Source of the DNA: Immersiella caudata
Lineage: Eukaryota; Ascomycota; Sordariomycetes; Sordariales; Lasiosphaeriaceae
Assembly: GCA_030512335.1 (NCBI GenBank)
Contig: JAULSU010000002.1
Span: forward strand, 1,984,001 to 2,048,000
Length of the DNA stretch: 64,000 nt
Direction of reading: 5' to 3'
Of this stretch, positions 45,305 through 55,874 are shown one piece after another (position 1 is the stretch's first letter; each line of letters opens with the position of its first letter). The position numbers and the translations under genes were made by a program. The notes beneath the pieces are model-generated. The model made no database searches, was not told where the DNA came from, and saw only the letters and a program-made list of their open reading frames with translations.

Positions 45305-47999
45305 CTACTCATCTTCGTCTTCGTCACTCTCGGCCTCCTCCACCGTGGCGGCCCTAGCTTTCCCCTTACTTTCCGCCGGTCCACCTTGATCTTTCCCGGC
45401 CTGCGCCTCACTCTCGCCACCTGTGCGTCTCTGGCCACCTGCGCTGTTGCTGCTCTCGCCGACCTCATTCTGATGCGTTGGGGTGTCCGCACGCTCCAGA
45501 CCAAACATGTTGGCGGTGCCTTGGTCGCCGAACATCTGCGCCGGCCCGCCCCAATTCGGCGCGACGGGAGTCGGTGCCGTGACTGATGGCGCCGGTGGTC
45601 GCTGAGTATGCGGTGATGGAGCTGAAGAGGCATGAGCCCTTGAGCTCTGGGCTGCGTCGCCAGGTAGACTATCCACGCCTGCCAGGCGGTCGGCTTGCTC
45701 CGAGCCATGGGTCGTTGCCGCCGAGTTGTGTGATCTGGGGTTTCGAGAGTTTTGGACCGTGTCTTGCGGAGAAGTTTGCGACACCGGGTCCACTGGTCCA
45801 CCGCCGCCGTCTAGTCGCTGAAGAGGGAGCAACGACCAGCCAGGGGGGATAACTACGCCTTCAGGGAGGTCTGGGCTCCCGGCCGGGATGGCAGCTCCGT
45901 ACCCAGCAGCTCCATGTCTCGTCAGAGTGGCTGGCGGTCTACCAAAGGGGCTCAAGAACTGTCCTGGCTGCATGGGGGGAACCATCATCGGTGGCGCCAT
46001 GTAAGGGTAAGGGTGTTGCGGAAGTGGCAGCTGTCCTGCTGGTAGTCCTGGCGCAACGGACGCGGGTGGTAGTGCCGGTGCTCCGCTCTGCGTGTTCTGC
46101 TGCTGTGCTTGCTGCTGCTGTTGGTGCAACTGTCGAAGCCGGCCGAGTTCGTTGACCACAAAATTCAAAGCTTGTATCTCGTTCGCCGTGTTTTGCAAAG
46201 CGGCCAGTTCCTGCTGGACGCGCTGCCACACATCCAAGATCTGTGCCCGAATCTGCTCTAGACTGACGGTCGGATTGTTATCGACCTGCTGAGGAGCTGC
46301 CTGGGGAACCGCGACTGGCGCATCACCAGCATCCGCTGGCATTCCTAATCTTTGGGCCATCTCGCGGATGTCATTGACGCCTCCCTGAGCAATCCCTAAC
46401 CTAAGGGGCCCCAGGTTGAACATTCTGACAGCTCTGTTCTGACCTTGGCCGTTACCAATGTCAGCCGGCGCAGCTGGAGCTTGCCCAGCCGCAGCTTGTC
46501 CATTCGGCGGTGGTTGAGGTTGACGATTCTGGCCGCCAGCAAAGTTGAGACCGAGGCGGAACACCATTGCCTCTCCATTCCTCGCGGGCTGGTCCTCTTC
46601 CCGGGTGACTGGCCGCCGGCACGTTGGGCAGACTTGCTGGCGCTCCAACCAGCTCTTGAGACACCCAAAGTGGAGGATATGTCCGCAGGGGAGCTTCTTC
46701 GCGCGAGTGCGCTCGACTTGTGTAGGATCCGCGGGATCCCAGGGTCGCATATCTTCTCTGCAGATAATGCAAGTGTGATCACGGCCCAATTCTTCCGCTG
46801 AAGCGTCCGGATACTGGTCCATATCCCTGAGAGCCTGCCGGTATCTGATGAGAGCGCTGAGCCTCTTCAGGAAAGACCTAGTAGTCATGAACCAGTCACG
46901 GATGATGTGAATTGGCAAGCCGTAGAATGCCATGAGCACGCAGAAGAAGGCGGTGTAAATACCAAGCTTCACAAAATCTGAAGAATGCTGTTAGCGGGGG
47001 TTTGACCGATATCCGGAAATGTCTCAAGTCTCACCTGCAATGAGATCCAATGTCAAGACCCACTGGCCCTTGGATTCCCAGCCTGGCACTTCGATGTCCA
47101 TTTCATCCACATCCTCTTCGTCGGGGAGTTCGTCGTCGTCGCCCTGGATAGTCTCGCCAGCCTCTCTGCGACGCAGAATGGCCTCCCGTTGCTCCCTGAT
47201 TTGCCCCCTGCGGCTCTCCAGGCGCTGGCGGGTCTGCACCTTGACCACCCGCTGCTCCATGAGCGAGATGAGGTACCGAGAGGCCGTTTGGATCGAACAG
47301 ACGTCGAGGACGGCGAACTCGAAGAGGAACATGACCATCATCGTTGGGCGAGCATCCCGCACAACGGTGCGAGCGGCATAGAGTAAAAGCCATGTGTCGT
47401 ATATGACGCTTATGAGCAACGAGATGCTCAGGCGTGTGTGGAAGAGGCGGGGGTTGGCTGGTGGTTGCTGCTCCAGGACCTCGACACGCCCCTCGCCGAT
47501 CCATCCCCAGACCTTTCCCGTGACGAGAGCGGTGAACATGACAAGGAAGAAGGCGCCCACTTCTTCCCTGAAAATGGTCATGGCCAGACATGTTTCCGTC
47601 ACGGCGAACCATGCCTTCTCGTAGAGCTGCTCGGTTTCGACAGGGCGGAGGGGGCCGAAGCAAAGTCGCTGCGCGAGGTAGACGAACGAGCCGTAGATGA
47701 CGAATACTAAGTTGACAAGGACCTGGGTGCATCGTGAGAAACTGGCCCAAGTGAGTGCGATGTGGCGGCGCATTGCCAAGTCTAGACTCACCATGAGCGA
47801 CAGGCTACTCTGCGAGAGATGGACCATAGCAGAGTAGAAATTGGCGCGCTGGTGGAATGCCGACACGATGACGCTACCGGCAAGGGTGGCCGACACCTGC
47901 AAACGGGGAGAGGTCAGTACTCTGGGAGCCGCGACAGCTCTGAGAGCTTCGCTGCGGAAGCATGCTTACCCCGGCGTACCACGCGAAGCGCATCTTCAT
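45305..47999 (-). CDS. hrd1: Hrd1/synoviolin ER-membrane E3 ubiquitin ligase, 831 aa
   Basis: Core ligase and retrotranslocation channel of ER-associated degradation. Exons are 47999-47970, 47896-47792, 47722-47035 and 46977-45305 (832 codons). The N-terminal 310 residues carry the polytopic membrane domain with the Hrd1 signature NFYSAMVHLSQSSLSLMVLVNLVF (continuous only after removing the 69-nt second intron). A RING-H2 finger follows with C344, C347, C372, H374, H377, C380, C391 and C394 and the text KLPCGHILHFGCLKSWLERQ. The remaining 430 residues are cytosolic and disordered, Gln/Pro/Ala-rich, ending in an acidic EEAESDEDEDE tail. A charged stretch inside the membrane domain (ESRRGQIREQREAILRRREA and acidic DDDELPDEEDVDEMD) is a cytosolic loop. 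The first exon encodes ten residues. Partner: the HERP/Usa1-like protein at 22094-24394. Confidence 0.96.
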
Positions 48000-49111
48000 C
48001 GGCCGGACTGCGTGGACAGACTGGTAATAAGGAAGATTCGCAGTTGTGGAGGGTTGGAGAGTGCGACTTAAGTGGCCATTGTGGTTGTGGGTCTGGATGC
48101 TTTATCATGGACGACAAACAAAGACGGCGATGGCGCCGGCCAATTGATGCCACGTTAGCTACCATGGAGTCCGACAACCGTGACGTGATGCAGCGGGCTG
48201 GAAGCGCACAAGCCACATGCACCCGTGCTTGGCGTTTACGCTGTGGCGCTGTGGCGGTAGCTGCTCTTGGTCCTATCCCCCAACTACAACTTTCCACCAC
48301 TCGACAAAAGGTTAAATCCAAATGAGACCGTTGCCTTTTTAGTCCACTGAATTTAATTTTTAGGCTCACAACTGCAGGTGTCTGTAATGTCCTTGAGGCA
48401 TCTTCACCCCATCCACTCGCGCCAGTTTTGTCGGTCATCGCTGGGAGCCCATGTGGACCCTAATGATATCCTGCTCACTCTGTTTTCCGAGCACTGCCTC
48501 AACACACGCGTCCGGAATAGGACACTTGGCGAAGCACCTATCCTGGCCCACGAGCGAAAGAGCATCTCCTTGACTTGCGAGCATTGAGAACTTCGACACG
48601 GTGGAACCCCCATGCCTTGACGGCCTGATCGAGACACTGAAAGAAACCTTCACGTTGAATCAACAAGAATAGCAGATAGTGTACCGAGTATCATCGCTGT
48701 ATCAACATAAGCTGGGACAAGCAGTGCCCTCGACACGCTTCCAATATCCTCCTTGGCCTTGGCAGCGAGATCCTGGAAGGTCTTCTACACACTGGACCAA
48801 ACCCCATCAGCCTCTTTCCATAAGGTAGATAAGATATGCGCAGGGGTCAGATTCCCCCAGCCAGCAGTCGAACACGGCGGACGGACTTTCGTGATCTCCG
48901 GTCTGGCAAGAAGTGAGAGCAGCATTGACAAAACGCCACCGACCAAGGCCGGCCCAATCAAGCTAGGAGCTTTCCGCAGCTGAACAACACTCGGCAGTTC
49001 CCCGGACGCTGCGGTCAATAATGCCCCCACCACGACGTCTTGGCCTTCCTAATGTGTCTGCGGCTGAGTGCGTCTGCCTGGGGGTAGAGAGCGAGCTGTC
49101 CGAGTATATTA
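48000..49111. promoter_or_regulatory. hrd1 promoter region
   Basis: A 1.1-kb interval with no gene seen. CCAAT lies at about 48140-48144 and TGACGTG at 48181-48187, both within 200 bp upstream of the hrd1 start. The distal part is the 3' flank of the methyltransferase gene. Confidence 0.5.
48181..48187 (+). promoter_or_regulatory. UPRE-like TGACGTG
   Basis: Lies 182 bp upstream of the hrd1 start codon. Hrd1 is a classic unfolded-protein-response target in other fungi, so a Hac1-class site here is plausible. The match is short, and similar 7-mers occur elsewhere in the window (12742, 7349, 10338). Confidence 0.35.
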
Positions 49112-50272
49112 CTATCCCTCTCTTCCTCGGTGCCCTTCCGCGGTTTCCTCTCCTGCTTTTAAACTTGGTATCCTCCGAAGGACGGCGATCACCAGCCAAC
49201 GCTTACGGACCGTTGGGTCCTCGTAGCCTCGATCCCAAACCCACTCCCGGTCGACGCCATCACAGTCACGCTCCCAGATGCGCTCGATTTCCAGTTCCGC
49301 CGCCTTGAGCCCCTCGACATCGAAGAATCCTCTCACTTTCTGTCGTCCAGTATGAAAGCCCGCGACCACCCAGGCCCTTGATGTTTTGTTGTCTCGGAGG
49401 AAATAGGCTATCGACCGCCGAAGATTATCATGCTGCCATGGCATCCATAGACAATCTGCGACGAAGACTCGGTCGAAAGCGTGCTTGTTGGCTCGAGCCA
49501 GCGGCCTATTAAACTCGCCCCAGCTGTGGCCTTCGACCTCTATTCCGCCGCCTCCATTTTCCGATGCCGCAACGATGTGCCCCTTGGGCGAGAAGGATGG
49601 CTGGGAATTTGCGGCAACGTTGTGACGGAGGGTTTTTAGGATGACGGGTGCAGGGTAATCCGTAACGACGACCCGACGAGACCCCAGGAGAGCCGACATT
49701 AGTGAAGGTAGAGCTGTCCCAGCCCCAAGTTCAAAAGTGTCGAGACCAGCAACGTTAAACTCGGAATCTGGAGCAGCGCGCTGCTCAGTGCCATCACCCA
49801 CAACAATCTGAGGCTTGTTTCCACTTAGACCAAGCGTGCCAGCTTCGATGAGCTCTGCCAACTGCAGTGACGAGTTCCACAGGTAGTGGCTGAAGAGACT
49901 GCGGTCCTCATCGCCCTTTGGGTCTGAGAGGCTGATATGCAGCGGTTTGGGGAGATGCGGCGACTTGTACTCAAGCCCGTGCTCGGAATCACCATGTTCT
50001 TAAGCAACGTCAGCCACGTCCAGTTCTACGGCCAACGATCTGCTCTGCACTGTGCATTCGATCTCATGACAACGCCATTTCGCACGGTCAAGGATGCACG
50101 GGGTGTATGGAATGCACACAACTCTTCGTGAAGCCCAGTGCTCCAACGACTGAGAGGGGAACTTACGATCCGTAACGTCATCAGGGAATATAACTCCTAG
50201 CGATCCTACCAGGAAATCCTCAGGATCTGATTCTTGTGGTCCAACGAGGGACAAACGAGCAGTGAGGGACAT
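49112..50272 (-). CDS. efm7: Efm7/Nnt1-type protein methyltransferase, 330 aa
   Basis: Seven-beta-strand SAM methyltransferase; the yeast orthologue trimethylates the N-terminus and adjacent lysine of elongation factor eEF1A. Exons 50272-50167 and 49998-49112 give 331 codons. The N-terminus carries the conserved EDFLVGSLGVIFPDDV, and exon 2 begins with HGDSEHGLEYKSPHLPKPLH, HYLWNSSLQLAELIE. SAM motif I is LDTFELGAGTALPSL, motif II region VVVTDYP, then VFVADCLWMPWQHDNL, VAGFHTG and a C-terminal EREW-like block (DREWVWDRGYEDP). The 168-nt intron has a GTAAGT donor. A run of 13 G (C on the plus strand, 50282-50294) stands 9 nt before the start codon. The orthology call rests on the N-terminal and HYLWN motifs. 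Confidence 0.9.
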
Positions 50273-50281
50273 GCTGTGTCA

Positions 50282-50294
50282 CCCCCCCCCCCCC
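50282..50294 (+). repeat. C13 homopolymer in the methyltransferase leader
   Basis: Thirteen C on the plus strand, thus G13 in the transcript just before the efm7-like start codon. Confidence 0.95.
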
Positions 50295-51523
50295 TGTTAT
50301 CACGCAATGTTCGGTATACCTACCAGGTAGTTGATGATCGGCTTCGCAAAATGTAAACAAACTCGCGACAGTCCATCCCTTTTCTTCTGGGAAACAAACG
50401 TCCATATACTCATGAAAGAAATCCAAAAAGTCACCATGTCACCAAACACACGATCGGTTCCAAGTTCCGCCCTGCTTTGGTTTTGCGCGGGGTAACCGTC
50501 GCAAAAACGTGGGGTGCAGAGGACCCACGGAACCTCACAGAAACTTCTCGTTCCTCTAAATCAACTGCAGTACTCGAACGATAAGGCAAGTGAAACTCCT
50601 AGTCGTCTAGCCTCTTCTTGACCGCCCATGACACAATGCACGACAAGAGGAGGTACTCTACATAATGTCATCACTCACCACCGGATGCCACCTACCTATT
50701 TCATCCTAGGAAAGGTTCCACGATTCAGATTTAGATCCAGATCCGTAAGATCCGCGACTCCTCCCGCCTGTCCCTTGCCACTAACGAATCCCAACTTTCG
50801 GGTCAGAGGCAGAGGCACAGCACCGGGAAGCGTGCCGAGCCTTGTTTGTTCCGACACCGGCACGCACAAGCAAGAACAGAGAGGCTTGGTTCAGTTTGTC
50901 TTTCAGTTAGATTAAGGTCGCATCCAGCAACCCGACTATTGAATACCCTAATTACACGGCTGCCTGAGCGATGCACGAGGACATCATCAACCATTACCCA
51001 TATCATTACTCCTTCAAGCCTGAGCATCATGAAGAACACCACCAGACGACGACAGCAATCGCACAAGAAACGAATGATTGCAACGGGGCCCACCAAAGCA
51101 AGTGAAGTAGAGTATGGTTTCTGAAATAGGGATGGAGCCCCTTTTCTCTTTTCTCTGAGCGGCAGTGAGCCTGGAAGTTAAAAAGCTTCAAAGTGAAACA
51201 GGGTATCGTGCCACCGCAGACGGTGCTGAGAAAAAAATAGAACAAACAATAAAGTGGGTAAATGTCTCAAAAGAGAGAAAAGAAGAAAAAATTGGGCTCC
51301 ATCCCTTCCTTCTCCGTTCCACGTATATATCATTTCATTCATTAGACCCATTTCCCATCTCTCTGAAAAGAGGAATATTGAAGTAGAACCCAGACGCGCC
51401 AAGTCATGCCCTTGAACCCGGTGATTTTTTTCCCTTTCGCATTTTCGCCAGAATAATTCCATCCGTTTATCCCATCCGTCTATCATGTATGTTGGACAGA
51501 TGTGTTTGTGTATGAGTGATGAA

Positions 51524-51542
51524 GGGGGGGGGGGGGGGGGGG
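51524..51542 (+). repeat. G19 homopolymer in the C2H2 3' UTR
   Basis: Nineteen G on the plus strand lie 15 nt beyond the stop codon of the minus-strand C2H2 gene, so the mRNA would carry C19 in its 3' UTR. Confidence 0.95.
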
Positions 51543-51556
51543 AGGGTGCAGCATCA

Positions 51557-53947
51557 TTATTGTTGATGTTGCTGTTGTTGTTGTTGTTGCTGTTGCTGAG
51601 CGACGCTTATTTCGAGCATCTTCTTGATGTCGTCCTCGGTAGGGTCGTCCGAGATCCAGGGTCCCTTCTCTTCGTCGGTAGCCTCGAGGAAGCCCTTGGC
51701 GCGCTGGAGAGTTTGGATGTCGAGATCGGTGACGTACGACTTGCCATCGGGCAGCTTGACGCGCACCTCGTGTTCGGTGGACAGCATCATATCGTCCTTG
51801 GCCAGGCGTCGAGCGCCATCAAAGACAGCCATGACGCGCTTCTTCATGTTCATTTGGCCCTTGTCAAATCCCCATGAGGAAGGGTAGTCGCGACGGTTCT
51901 TGCGCCCCCTGTTCTTAGTAATAAGTGGAACACCACCGCGAGAATGGGTGAGGCCGCGGGATTTTTGGACGCCGCCGGGCGGGTTGCCCTTTCTCTTGGA
52001 TGATGACGAAGCGGACCCGGGTCGGCCGCTCTTGAAGTCTTCATCGGCCAGGTCGTCGTCCTCCATGTCATCATCCTCGTCCTCCTCGATGCTGGCGGTC
52101 ATGGTCGTGGTAGGGAGGTGGTTCTTCTCGAGCGTGTTGTGCACGTCCCGGTCGTTCTCAACCTCGGCGAGACGCTTGGCGTTGATCGCCTCAGCCGGGT
52201 CTTCTTGCTGAACGATGCGCAACACGCAGTCGTCCAGATGCTCGTAGAAGTCCTGAGCGTTGCTGAATGTCTGCGAGCAGGTGGAGCATTTTCCGGTGGC
52301 GTCTGGCGCATAGCCGGTAAGGTTCTTAGCGGCGGCAGAGCCGTTGGAACCGGTCTTCTTGCGGCTGTTGGGGGGCGTTTGCTCGACCCCGTGCACAGCG
52401 GTCAAGTGGCGCTTGAAAACATCGGCACGGTTGAACGACTTCTCGGCGGCCGAGCCCGAGCCCGGGCAGAAGCCGCACACCATGGTACCCTTGTAGTGGG
52501 TGAGGGTGTGGCGGTTCTTGTCATACTTCCTAGCGAAGCCCTTGACGTGGTACTCGCAAGTCGCAATTGGGCACTTCTCGGGCCGCTCCGTTTGGTGGGT
52601 GAGCATGTGGGCCCGGAGATCCTTGAAGATCTTCCCGCAGTCGTGGTGTGGGCATCGTTGCTTCTCCTTGGACTCGTCGCCGCTTGCTGTTTGGTCGCCC
52701 GAGTACCCAGAGTGGAAGGAGGCGTGGCTCTGCCGCCTTTGCTGCTGGAGCTCGGGGGGTGGGGGCTGGAACGGCGAGAAAGGCTGGTAGCCGTTGTTGT
52801 GCACAAACGGCGAAGTGTTCCCGGACCGAAGTTGCGGGGAAGCCGAGAGGGCGGGAGAGGCGGGATAAGCCGAGTTGGAGGCGGCCGCATATTGCTGCTC
52901 GTATCCGGGCATGGCCATGGCCCTCACGTCCGGATGAATGAGGGAGGGGTCTGCAGTGGGGAAGGCGGTGTCAGCGATCCACGTGCGGGACGGCGGTGAG
53001 GAAGTTGACTGAGGAAACCAACAAGAAGAACCAAGGGGAGGAACAAAATGCCCACTTGATTGAGAGAAAAAAGGGGAAACCAAGCTGCGGGGCGTCTTTG
53101 GCGCCAGGGGTGGGCTCCGGTCGCCGTGGCTGGGGCTGCACCAAGCCGATGGCGGCGGAAGCGAGCAAAAGGAAGACACAGAAGTGGCCGGCGACGCAAA
53201 GACAAGACTGGACGCCATTGAGGACGCCGAGGTAGAAACAGGAGACGCTGTCATCGAGGCCAGCGCGAGGCGCGTGTCGAGAGCTAGGCTCGACGACGGC
53301 GGCTTGGGCGGCACGACGGTGGAAGCAGACTCGGACGAAGCCGCAGAGCACATGGATGACCCGCGAGGGGGCTCCTGGCGCGTACAAGGAGAAAGACGGG
53401 ACGACGACGAAGACGACCTAGGGACCTGTGACAACTCACCAACAAAACCAGGACCTTTGGCGTGGGAAGGAAAATCAAAGGCGGGATTGTAGCCGTCGAT
53501 GGCACCGGGCGCGAACGAGTACTCGGAGCCTGGGAAATAGTCGCTCTGGTCGACGATCCCCGGGGTTACCCCGAGTCCGTGGGGCGCGGCGGCCCACTCA
53601 GGGATGGCCGCGAGATTGCCGTGGGTGGAGATTGGCGAGCCCATGTCGCTGCCCACGTTCGACGACGAGGCGCTGGCGATGCTCAGGTCCGACGAGGGCA
53701 CACGCATGTCGCTGGCGTCGTCGCCGTATCCAGGTGAAGACTTGCTGTGGTACGTGAAAGGGGCGGCCTCGGCGAACATGTGCCCGTTTGCGCTGTATCC
53801 GACGGTTGTCGGGAATTCGATCGACGGGTGGCGCTGGTAGGAGGTGTAGGACTCGGGGGTGAGCTGCTCCATCGGAGACCCAAAGTGCGGCGGTTCGGGA
53901 TAGTTCATGTTGTAGTCGTCGCGATCGTGGTGGCCGGTCGCGGCCAT
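51557..53947 (-). CDS. C2H2 zinc-finger transcription factor, 633 aa spliced (796 aa unspliced)
   Basis: Minus-strand frame of 796 codons with a likely intron at 52951-53439; removing it gives exons 53947-53440 and 52950-51557 (634 codons) and joins SHAKGPGFV to DPSLIHPDVRAMAMPGYE. The N-terminal 300 residues are Ser/Pro/Tyr/Gln-rich, like an activation region. Three consecutive fingers follow: CPHHDCGKIFKDLRAHMLTH, CPIATCEYHVKGFARKYDKNRHTLTH (seen as CPIATC and NRHTLTH) and CGFCPGSGSAAEKSF with HLTAVH. A fourth, atypical one is CSTCSQTFSNAQDFYEHLDDC. A basic region (RKGNPPGG, RGRKNRRDYPSSW) and an acidic end with a Gln run (about 11) complete the protein. It is a nuclear DNA-binding protein; no specific pathway can be assigned from sequence. 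Confidence 0.85.
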   Translation of the reverse strand: MAATGHHDRDDYNMNYPEPPHFGSPMEQLTPESYTSYQRHPSIEFPTTVGYSANGHMFAEAAPFTYHSKSSPGYGDDASDMRVPSSDLSIASASSSNVGSDMGSPISTHGNLAAIPEWAAAPHGLGVTPGIVDQSDYFPGSEYSFAPGAIDGYNPAFDFPSHAKGPGFVGELSQVPRSSSSSSRLSPCTRQEPPRGSSMCSAASSESASTVVPPKPPSSSLALDTRLALASMTASPVSTSASSMASSLVFASPATSVSSFCSLPPPSAWCSPSHGDRSPPLAPKTPRSLVSPFFSQSSGHFVPPLGSSCWFPQSTSSPPSRTWIADTAFPTADPSLIHPDVRAMAMPGYEQQYAAASNSAYPASPALSASPQLRSGNTSPFVHNNGYQPFSPFQPPPPELQQQRRQSHASFHSGYSGDQTASGDESKEKQRCPHHDCGKIFKDLRAHMLTHQTERPEKCPIATCEYHVKGFARKYDKNRHTLTHYKGTMVCGFCPGSGSAAEKSFNRADVFKRHLTAVHGVEQTPPNSRKKTGSNGSAAAKNLTGYAPDATGKCSTCSQTFSNAQDFYEHLDDCVLRIVQQEDPAEAINAKRLAEVENDRDVHNTLEKNHLPTTTMTASIEEDEDDDMEDDDLADEDFKSGRPGSASSSSKRKGNPPGGVQKSRGLTHSRGGVPLITKNRGRKNRRDYPSSWGFDKGQMNMKKRVMAVFDGARRLAKDDMMLSTEHEVRVKLPDGKSYVTDLDIQTLQRAKGFLEATDEEKGPWISDDPTEDDIKKMLEISVAQQQQQQQQQQHQQ
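52951..53439 (-). other. In-frame GT-AG segment (intron or exitron), 489 nt
   Basis: The segment starts GTGAGTTGTCACAGG and ends CCCCACTGCAG, has length divisible by three and no in-frame stop, so both spliced and retained mRNAs encode protein. The encoded 163 residues are Ser/Pro/Ala-rich without a recognisable domain. Confidence 0.65.
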
Positions 53948-55835
53948 GTGTCAAAAGCGAGGGTGGGACCTGAGAGGTCTTCGATGTGGACCGGGCTCAG
54001 CGGGCAAGTTGCAAAGCGCTCCTGCCTCAAGCTATTGTTCGACACGCATCAGTCCACCCGACCTGCCAGGCAGCCCAAGGGTGCGGTTTTATGCCCGTCA
54101 CTGACCTTTACCAATGCACATGCCAACGAGAAAAAGATAACGAGCGTGGAATTGTTTGTCGTCCAGACAGGAACCTTTGCGCAGAGATGGTGTGGTGTGT
54201 GCAGCGGTGGGATCCAAGTGAGTTAGTTGCCTTTGCTTGCTACTCTGCGTTCCTCTCGTGATCCTCTCTTTTTACCAGACAAGTCTTGGTTGTTCCTGAA
54301 ACTGGCGATGGATGGCGGGGTGGTGTTGAGGTGGAACGAGAGACTCGACAACCTTGGACTCGGCACAGTGGTGGGTGGAGTCGAGGATGCCCGACTGGCT
54401 TGGTGATGCAAGCAGACGCGCGGTGCAGAGGGAGGTCGACGATGCTGTGAGTGTGTACAGATCGCGTGCAGCCCTGAGGAGGGCATGAGGATTCTATATA
54501 CCCTCTGCCCGATGAGCATCGTGCAGGACTGGGCTGGTGGAGGCGCGATCGCTTTCTCCTGTAGGGCTCCCAGGCCCGGAGACTGAGGCGTAGTACTTAC
54601 ATTTGCATGGGCTGGTACATGCGGTCGCGACAAGGGCAGGGGTAGGTGGTCGTGGGAGGTACGTACCTTTGGTACCTGGTGACTTCTGCGATGTGGTGGC
54701 TACGACCCTGCCGCGGAGTCCCTTTGGACTTGGACCCAAGCCCAAAAGCCGACAGGGGGGGTGCGGTACGGGCGACGCGGTTGGAGCCCTCACGAAAATG
54801 AGCCCCCTTCTCAGTGGTGGTTGTGCACCCATCCGATTTTTGCGTTGGTGTGGATGACAGGCAGGGGAGGGGGTGGACCTGAGTCCGCCAGCGAGCAACC
54901 GGGCTCCAGCAGCGGCCGAGCCTTCTCTCCCCTCACTCACCTCGACCAACGGGACAACAGACAGGCTCTGCGCAGCCCGCGACTGTGCAGTGCACGCACC
55001 GTAGCGAAATAGGGCCCTACGAACCCTCCACTGGCTAACCCGCCCAGGAATCGCAGAGCAGGCCAAGGTGGATTCGGGCAGCAGCCGGGGGGTTTCGCAA
55101 GACATCAGACATCCATCTCGCGGAGCACTGAGGTCATGCAGGAGAGAGTGCCTTAGTCTTTTGCCCTCGACTGAGACCAACATGTCTGCACCCCTCATCC
55201 CCGTTATTGACGCCAGCAGAAACATACCACGCGTATGGATACCCAGTAGGCGTGTGTGAGAGTCGGAAATATGGAATCTGGGTCCCTTCATTCGGCTCCA
55301 CCAGAGGTTCTGGCCCACGAGTATTGGCAACCAGGCGGGCATTTTCATTCGGCGCATCCCTGCCGCTGCCCCCCAAATCGCTAAAAAGGACCCTCTATCA
55401 CCTGTTCGCCCCCCTATCAGGCTTGAGACGCTGACCGATGGTGCAGGGGTTACCTGTTATCACATATCGGCCTCTTCCGTGAACTGACCTGCCACGGCCA
55501 AAGATGGAAAGTTGAGACACGGTCATGCTCTCGCAGGGGCAGGGAAAACGTGTTGTCTGCCGTCTTTTTCTCACCTGTGTTTTCGCTGCTGCAGCGGGTG
55601 GTCTGGCCCCTGAAAGTGCAGTTTCCCGTCTGGACCTCGTTGCTTCTTCTCCCCCCTGAACGGCGACCAGCCAGTAAGAAGCGACCGGCGTATCCGCCGC
55701 TACGCCAAGCGCCCATTCACCAACTGCGTGCTCTCGTGGAAGTGCTCTGGACCACAGTGTCTGAGAGTCGGCGGACCAGTGTCTCGCAGCGTCATCTGCG
55801 CTATGAGCTCGCAGCTAGTGGCCAGCGGTTGTAGC

Positions 55836-55836
<1 letters not shown>

Positions 55837-55872
<36 letters not shown>
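55837..55872 (+). repeat. (TC)n dinucleotide repeat
   Basis: About 18 TC units in gene-free DNA, the reverse complement of the (GA)n tract near 10.95 kb. Confidence 0.95.

Positions 55873-55874
<2 letters not shown>

Larger units (their letters stand above)
50273..51556. other. Intergenic 1.3 kb
   Basis: No gene is seen between the methyltransferase start and the C2H2 stop, both minus strand. A C13 run is at 50282-50294, and a G19 run at 51524-51542 lies just downstream of the C2H2 stop codon. The segment 51150-51480 is AT-rich, as expected for a 3' UTR. Confidence 0.5.

Noticed and set aside
54494..55357. 287-codon minus-strand frame as a gene
   Set aside because: Its composition is like a shadow translation of GC-rich DNA. 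I found no motif, no orthologue-like block and no splice partner.
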